Positions 61,263-64,000 of a stretch of 64,000 bases of DNA are shown here, piece after piece; position 1 is the stretch's first letter, and each line of letters begins with the position of its first letter. The position numbers and the translations under genes were made by a program. The DNA comes from DASXMT01 sp036521415 (GTDB lineage Bacteria; Actinomycetota; Acidimicrobiia; Acidimicrobiales; RAAP-2), in NCBI GenBank assembly GCA_036521415.1, contig DATDHU010000081.1, positions 35,767-99,766 of the forward strand. The letters run 5' to 3'. The notes under the pieces are model-generated. The model worked only from the letters and a program-made list of their open reading frames with translations, had not been told where the DNA came from and searched no databases.

Positions 61263-62975
61263 ATCCTCGATTACTTGATCAAAGGTGGAACGGCAGTGGA
61301 CGGCACCGGGGCCCCTCCCCGGCAAGCCGACGTGGGCATCCGGGGCGACCGCATCGTCGCCATCGGTCAGGTGGACGAACCGGCCACCGAGACCATCGAT
61401 GCCACCGGCCAGATCGTCACTCCGGGTTTCGTCGACCCGCACACCCACTACGACGCCCAGCTGTACTGGGACGGCCACGCCACGCCGTCGAGCAACCACG
61501 GCGTGACCTCCGTCATCGGCGGCAACTGCGGGTTCACCCTGGCGCCGCTCAAGGATGCCGACGCCGACTTCACCCGCCGGATGATGGCCCAGGTCGAAGG
61601 CATGCCGCTCAAGGCCCTCGAGCAGGGAGTGGAGTGGGGTTGGGAGAGCTTCGGCCAGTTCCTCGACGGGCTCGAGGGGCGCATCGGCGTGAACGCCGGC
61701 TTTCTGGTCGGGCACTGCGCTCTCCGCCGGTACGTACTGGGCGGCGAGGCCGGTGAGAGAGAGGCGAACCCGGAGGAGGTCGAGACGCTGATCGCCCTGC
61801 TGCGTGATTCACTCGACGCGGGGGGTCTCGGGTTGTCCACCACCCGGTCGTCGACGCACATCGACGGGGACGCAAAGCAGGTTCCGAGCCGCGCCGCCTC
61901 CGAAGAGGAGTTGCTCGCCCTGTGCCGCGAAGTGAGCGAGCATCCCGGCACCACGCTCGAGGCCATCGTCGAGGGGTGCCTCAAGGGGTTCAGCGACACC
62001 GAGACCGAACTACTGGCCCAGATGAGCGCGCAAGCCAACCGTCCACTCAACTGGAACGTCCTGACCGCTTCGGCCAAGTCGGCGGAGCGAACGGAGCACC
62101 AGCTGTTGCCGTCCAAGCGGGCCCGTGAGATAGGCGGACGGGTCGTGGCCCTGACCATGCCCATCTTCGCCGACCAGAATATGAGCCTGGCCACCTTCTG
62201 CGCCCTGTGGCTCATCCCCGGCTGGCACGAGATCCTGTCCCTGCCGGCCAAGGAGAAAGCAGCCAAGCTGACCGACCCGGCGGTGCGCGAGGAGATGCAG
62301 CTAGCGGCCAAGGGGACCGCCTTCGAGCGGCTGGCCGACTTCTCGAACTACCGCATCGGCGACACCATCGCCCCCGAGAACAAGCAGTACGAGGGGCGCC
62401 TGGTCACAGACATCGCCAAGGAGCAGGGGGCCGATCCTTCCGACGTCCTGATCGCCATCACCACCGCCGACGATTTCGCCACCGTGCTCTGGCCCTTGCC
62501 GGTGGGCGACACCGACGTCGACTGGGAGGCCCGCCGTGACCTGTGGGAGCGGGACGACGTGCTTCTCGGTGGGTCCGACGCCGGGGCCCACCTCGACCGG
62601 ATGCTGGGGTCGCCTTACCCGACGCGCTTTTTGGCCGACACGCTCCGGGGGCGGAAACTGGTGTCCCTCGAGCGAGCCGTCCAGCTCATGACCGACGTGC
62701 CCGCCCGGCTCTTCGGGCTCCGTGACCGCGGTCAGCTCAAGGAGGGTGCCTACGCCGACGTGGTCATCTTCGACCCCGAGACGGTCAACAGCGGGCCGGC
62801 CCGACGGGTCTACGACCTCCCCGGTGACAGCCTCAGACTGATCTCCTCGTCATCCGGCGTCACCAGCGTGTTCGTGAACGGGACGCCGTCCATCGCCAAC
62901 GGCGAGCCGACCGGGGCGCTCGCCGGCACCGTGCTCCGCTCCGGGCGCAACACGGACACGGTTCCCACTCACTAG
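61263..62975 (+). CDS. N-acyl-D-amino-acid deacylase-type amidohydrolase with probable ATC start
   Basis: The protein (about 570 residues) is a metal-dependent amidohydrolase of the D-aminoacylase group: the metal site DPHTHYDAQ, NCGFTLAP, and a late GGSDAGAHLD. It hydrolyses an N-acyl or related amide. The family begins (M)LDYLIKGGT. Here LDYLIKGGTAVDGTGAP is preceded by ATC at 61263, six bases after GGAGG. The first canonical codon, TTG at 61275, lies 18 bases from that ribosome site and would cut off the conserved LDYL, so ATC is preferred. Confidence 0.83.
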   Translation: MLDYLIKGGTAVDGTGAPPRQADVGIRGDRIVAIGQVDEPATETIDATGQIVTPGFVDPHTHYDAQLYWDGHATPSSNHGVTSVIGGNCGFTLAPLKDADADFTRRMMAQVEGMPLKALEQGVEWGWESFGQFLDGLEGRIGVNAGFLVGHCALRRYVLGGEAGEREANPEEVETLIALLRDSLDAGGLGLSTTRSSTHIDGDAKQVPSRAASEEELLALCREVSEHPGTTLEAIVEGCLKGFSDTETELLAQMSAQANRPLNWNVLTASAKSAERTEHQLLPSKRAREIGGRVVALTMPIFADQNMSLATFCALWLIPGWHEILSLPAKEKAAKLTDPAVREEMQLAAKGTAFERLADFSNYRIGDTIAPENKQYEGRLVTDIAKEQGADPSDVLIAITTADDFATVLWPLPVGDTDVDWEARRDLWERDDVLLGGSDAGAHLDRMLGSPYPTRFLADTLRGRKLVSLERAVQLMTDVPARLFGLRDRGQLKEGAYADVVIFDPETVNSGPARRVYDLPGDSLRLISSSSGVTSVFVNGTPSIANGEPTGALAGTVLRSGRNTDTVPTH

Positions 62976-63175
62976 ACACTGGCCCCCACGGGACGAGAAA
63001 ACTCACCGGTTCGCCGACCTGAGCTCGTTCACGGACCTGATTCGCGCGCCCTGGGAGCGACCGCTGAGAGTGACCGGGCGCTGGTCGGGCGATCCTCCGT
63101 TGAGGGCTGCGGCGGCATTTAATTCTGTCCACGTCTCGGCGAAAAGACCGCGGATCGCCAGAGTTCGGCGTCCCT

Positions 63176-63196
63176 AATTCGCCCAAAGGCGGGCAG
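63176..63196. repeat. Dispersed 21-bp repeat, copy 3
   Basis: Identical in all 21 bases to the copy at 41740-41760, and again preceded by GGCGTC. It is 21.4 kb away from the other copies and also intergenic. Confidence 0.8.
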
Positions 63197-63213
63197 AACA
63201 AAGACCGGTGGAA

Positions 63214-63292
63214 GTCCGGCGCGCCAAGAGGCGGTTGGCAAGCAACCCTCACAGACAGTGAGAGGCGCCCGTCGGGCAGCCGCCGCCGGGAC
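63214..63292. ncRNA. Possible structured RNA or hairpin array
   Basis: GTCCGGCG (63214-63221) can pair with CGCCGGGAC (63284-63292, one bulge). Inside are three hairpins: GCCAA/TTGGC (63223-63239), CTCAC/GTGAG (63248-63262) and GCCC/GGGC (63267-63277), with AAGCAACC between the first two. No downstream plus-strand gene is seen, so the role is unknown and the fold may be chance in GC-rich DNA. Confidence 0.25.
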
Positions 63293-63305
63293 CTCAGACC
63301 CAGCG

Positions 63306-64000
63306 TCAGACAGGCAGCTTCGCCGCTGCCGCCTCGCGCATGCGGGTGGTGCGGTGCACCGGGTCGGTGTCGATCTTGGGGATGACGTGCTCGCCCATGA
63401 GGCGGACCATCTCCAGGGACTCTTCCTTGGTGGCCATGCCGAGCCCGAAGGACAGTTGGTCGGCACCGGCCGCTTCCCACCGCTTGCACTGCTCGAGGGC
63501 GTGGTCGGGGTCACCGACGATCGTGCCCGCCGCCTGCAGGTAGGGGATCTGCTCGGCGGTCACGTCGGGGATGAGCTCGGGCCACACCGGGACCTCGGGT
63601 GGGTGAGGGAAGGTGTCGTGATAGCGGAACACGTTGCTCTGGAGATAGGTCATGTGCGAGCCGAGCATGGACTTCTCTGCTGCCTTGCCGTCCTCGGACA
63701 GGAAGGCGGCCGTGGTCACCATGATGTTGTCGTTGACGAAGGCGCCGATCGGGTCGGCGTCGCCGATGGCGGCCTTGTAGGCCTCCATCACGGGGCCCAA
63801 CTCGTCGAAGGAACCCACGGAAAAGCCCAGGACGCCGAGCCCCTTCTGGGCGGCCATGGCGTAGCTCGAGGTGTTGCCGGCCGCGTACCACATGGCCGGG
63901 TGCAGCTTGCCGTAGGGCTTGGGCAGGATCTTGCGCGGGGGCAGCGACCAGAACTTCCCGTTGTAGCCCTCGTAGGTGTCCTGGAGCCACATCTTGGGGA
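63306..64000 (-). CDS. LLM-class flavin/F420 oxidoreductase, 5' end outside the window
   Basis: The open frame enters from base 64000 and ends at 63306, giving the C-terminal 231 residues. YGKLHPAMWYAAGNTSSYAMAAQ and GLGVLGF match the luciferase-like oxidoreductases that act on larger substrates. The N-terminal barrel half and start lie beyond the window. Confidence 0.8.
   Translation of the reverse strand, partial: PKMWLQDTYEGYNGKFWSLPPRKILPKPYGKLHPAMWYAAGNTSSYAMAAQKGLGVLGFSVGSFDELGPVMEAYKAAIGDADPIGAFVNDNIMVTTAAFLSEDGKAAEKSMLGSHMTYLQSNVFRYHDTFPHPPEVPVWPELIPDVTAEQIPYLQAAGTIVGDPDHALEQCKRWEAAGADQLSFGLGMATKEESLEMVRLMGEHVIPKIDTDPVHRTTRMREAAAAKLPV

Larger units (their letters stand above)
62976..63305. 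other. 330-bp gap with repeat copy and hairpin-rich segment, no gene
   Basis: No convincing coding frame is seen on either strand. It contains copy 3 of the dispersed repeat and a possible structured element at 63214-63292. An AT-richer spot (TTTAATTC near 63119) precedes them. Confidence 0.6.

Noticed and set aside
63190..63292. SAM or cobalamin riboswitch
   Set aside because: Only short matches (GCAACC; CCGGTG...TCCGG) are seen, the conserved boxes are missing and no gene follows on that strand.

Overview
The window is high-GC bacterial DNA and almost certainly comes from an actinobacterium. It carries a CrgA / TrpG-PabA / PknB / PbpA / PP2C / FhaB / FhaA cell-division and signalling block, a WhiB regulator, F420-type oxidoreductases (four luciferase-like, two Ddn-like), a mycofactocin-type SDR and a Rv2466c-type DsbA protein. 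The mix of F420 enzymes, CoA ligases and sterol-type thiolases, together with a reduced pkn block that lacks pknA and rodA, suggests a deep lineage such as Acidimicrobiia. That placement is inference.

Layout. 0-6.5 kb: a truncated methyltransferase, an arylsulfatase, a DNA methyltransferase followed by a nuclease-like protein (a possible restriction-modification pair), ComF and a thioesterase. 7-15.4 kb: a thiolase, crgA, trpG/pabA, then the minus-strand operon fhaA-fhaB-pstP-pbpA, followed by pknB, and tRNA-Leu(CAG). 15.5-20.5 kb: a divergent hypothetical/TetR pair, a DUF35-thiolase-thiolase cluster like Rv3521-Rv3523, and whiB. 20.7-25.6 kb: a compact operon of an HtrA-like protease, MoxR, DUF58 and two VWA membrane proteins. 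25.7-29.9 kb: a deletion remnant of a hydrolase-cyclase gene beside a lower-GC, accessory-looking segment with a two-TM membrane protein, a papain-like peptidase and a nucleoside-phosphorylase-fold protein. 30-38.7 kb: a ferritin-like protein, membrane proteins, DinB and DsbA-like proteins, a frameshifted methyltransferase, a flavin monooxygenase, transporters and a PadR pair. 38.8-46.6 kb: VOC, TetR-MFS, Ddn-TetR, pirin, serine hydrolase and RodZ-like genes. 46.6-64 kb: a catabolic stretch of luciferase-like oxidoreductases, thiolase, acyl-CoA mutase large subunit, two CoA ligases, a solute-binding protein, SDR, NTF2-like protein and D-aminoacylase-type amidohydrolase.

Many genes have a TANNNT hexamer 6-7 bases before the start codon and no Shine-Dalgarno sequence, so leaderless transcription looks common here. 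Several short ORFs end in ATGA overlaps with the next gene. The most unusual items are the peptidase/phosphorylase island next to a decayed gene, the methyltransferase-nuclease pair, two genes that seem to need an ATC start codon, a 17-bp triplication that multiplies a start codon, several well-formed operator pairs, and a dispersed 21-bp repeat.
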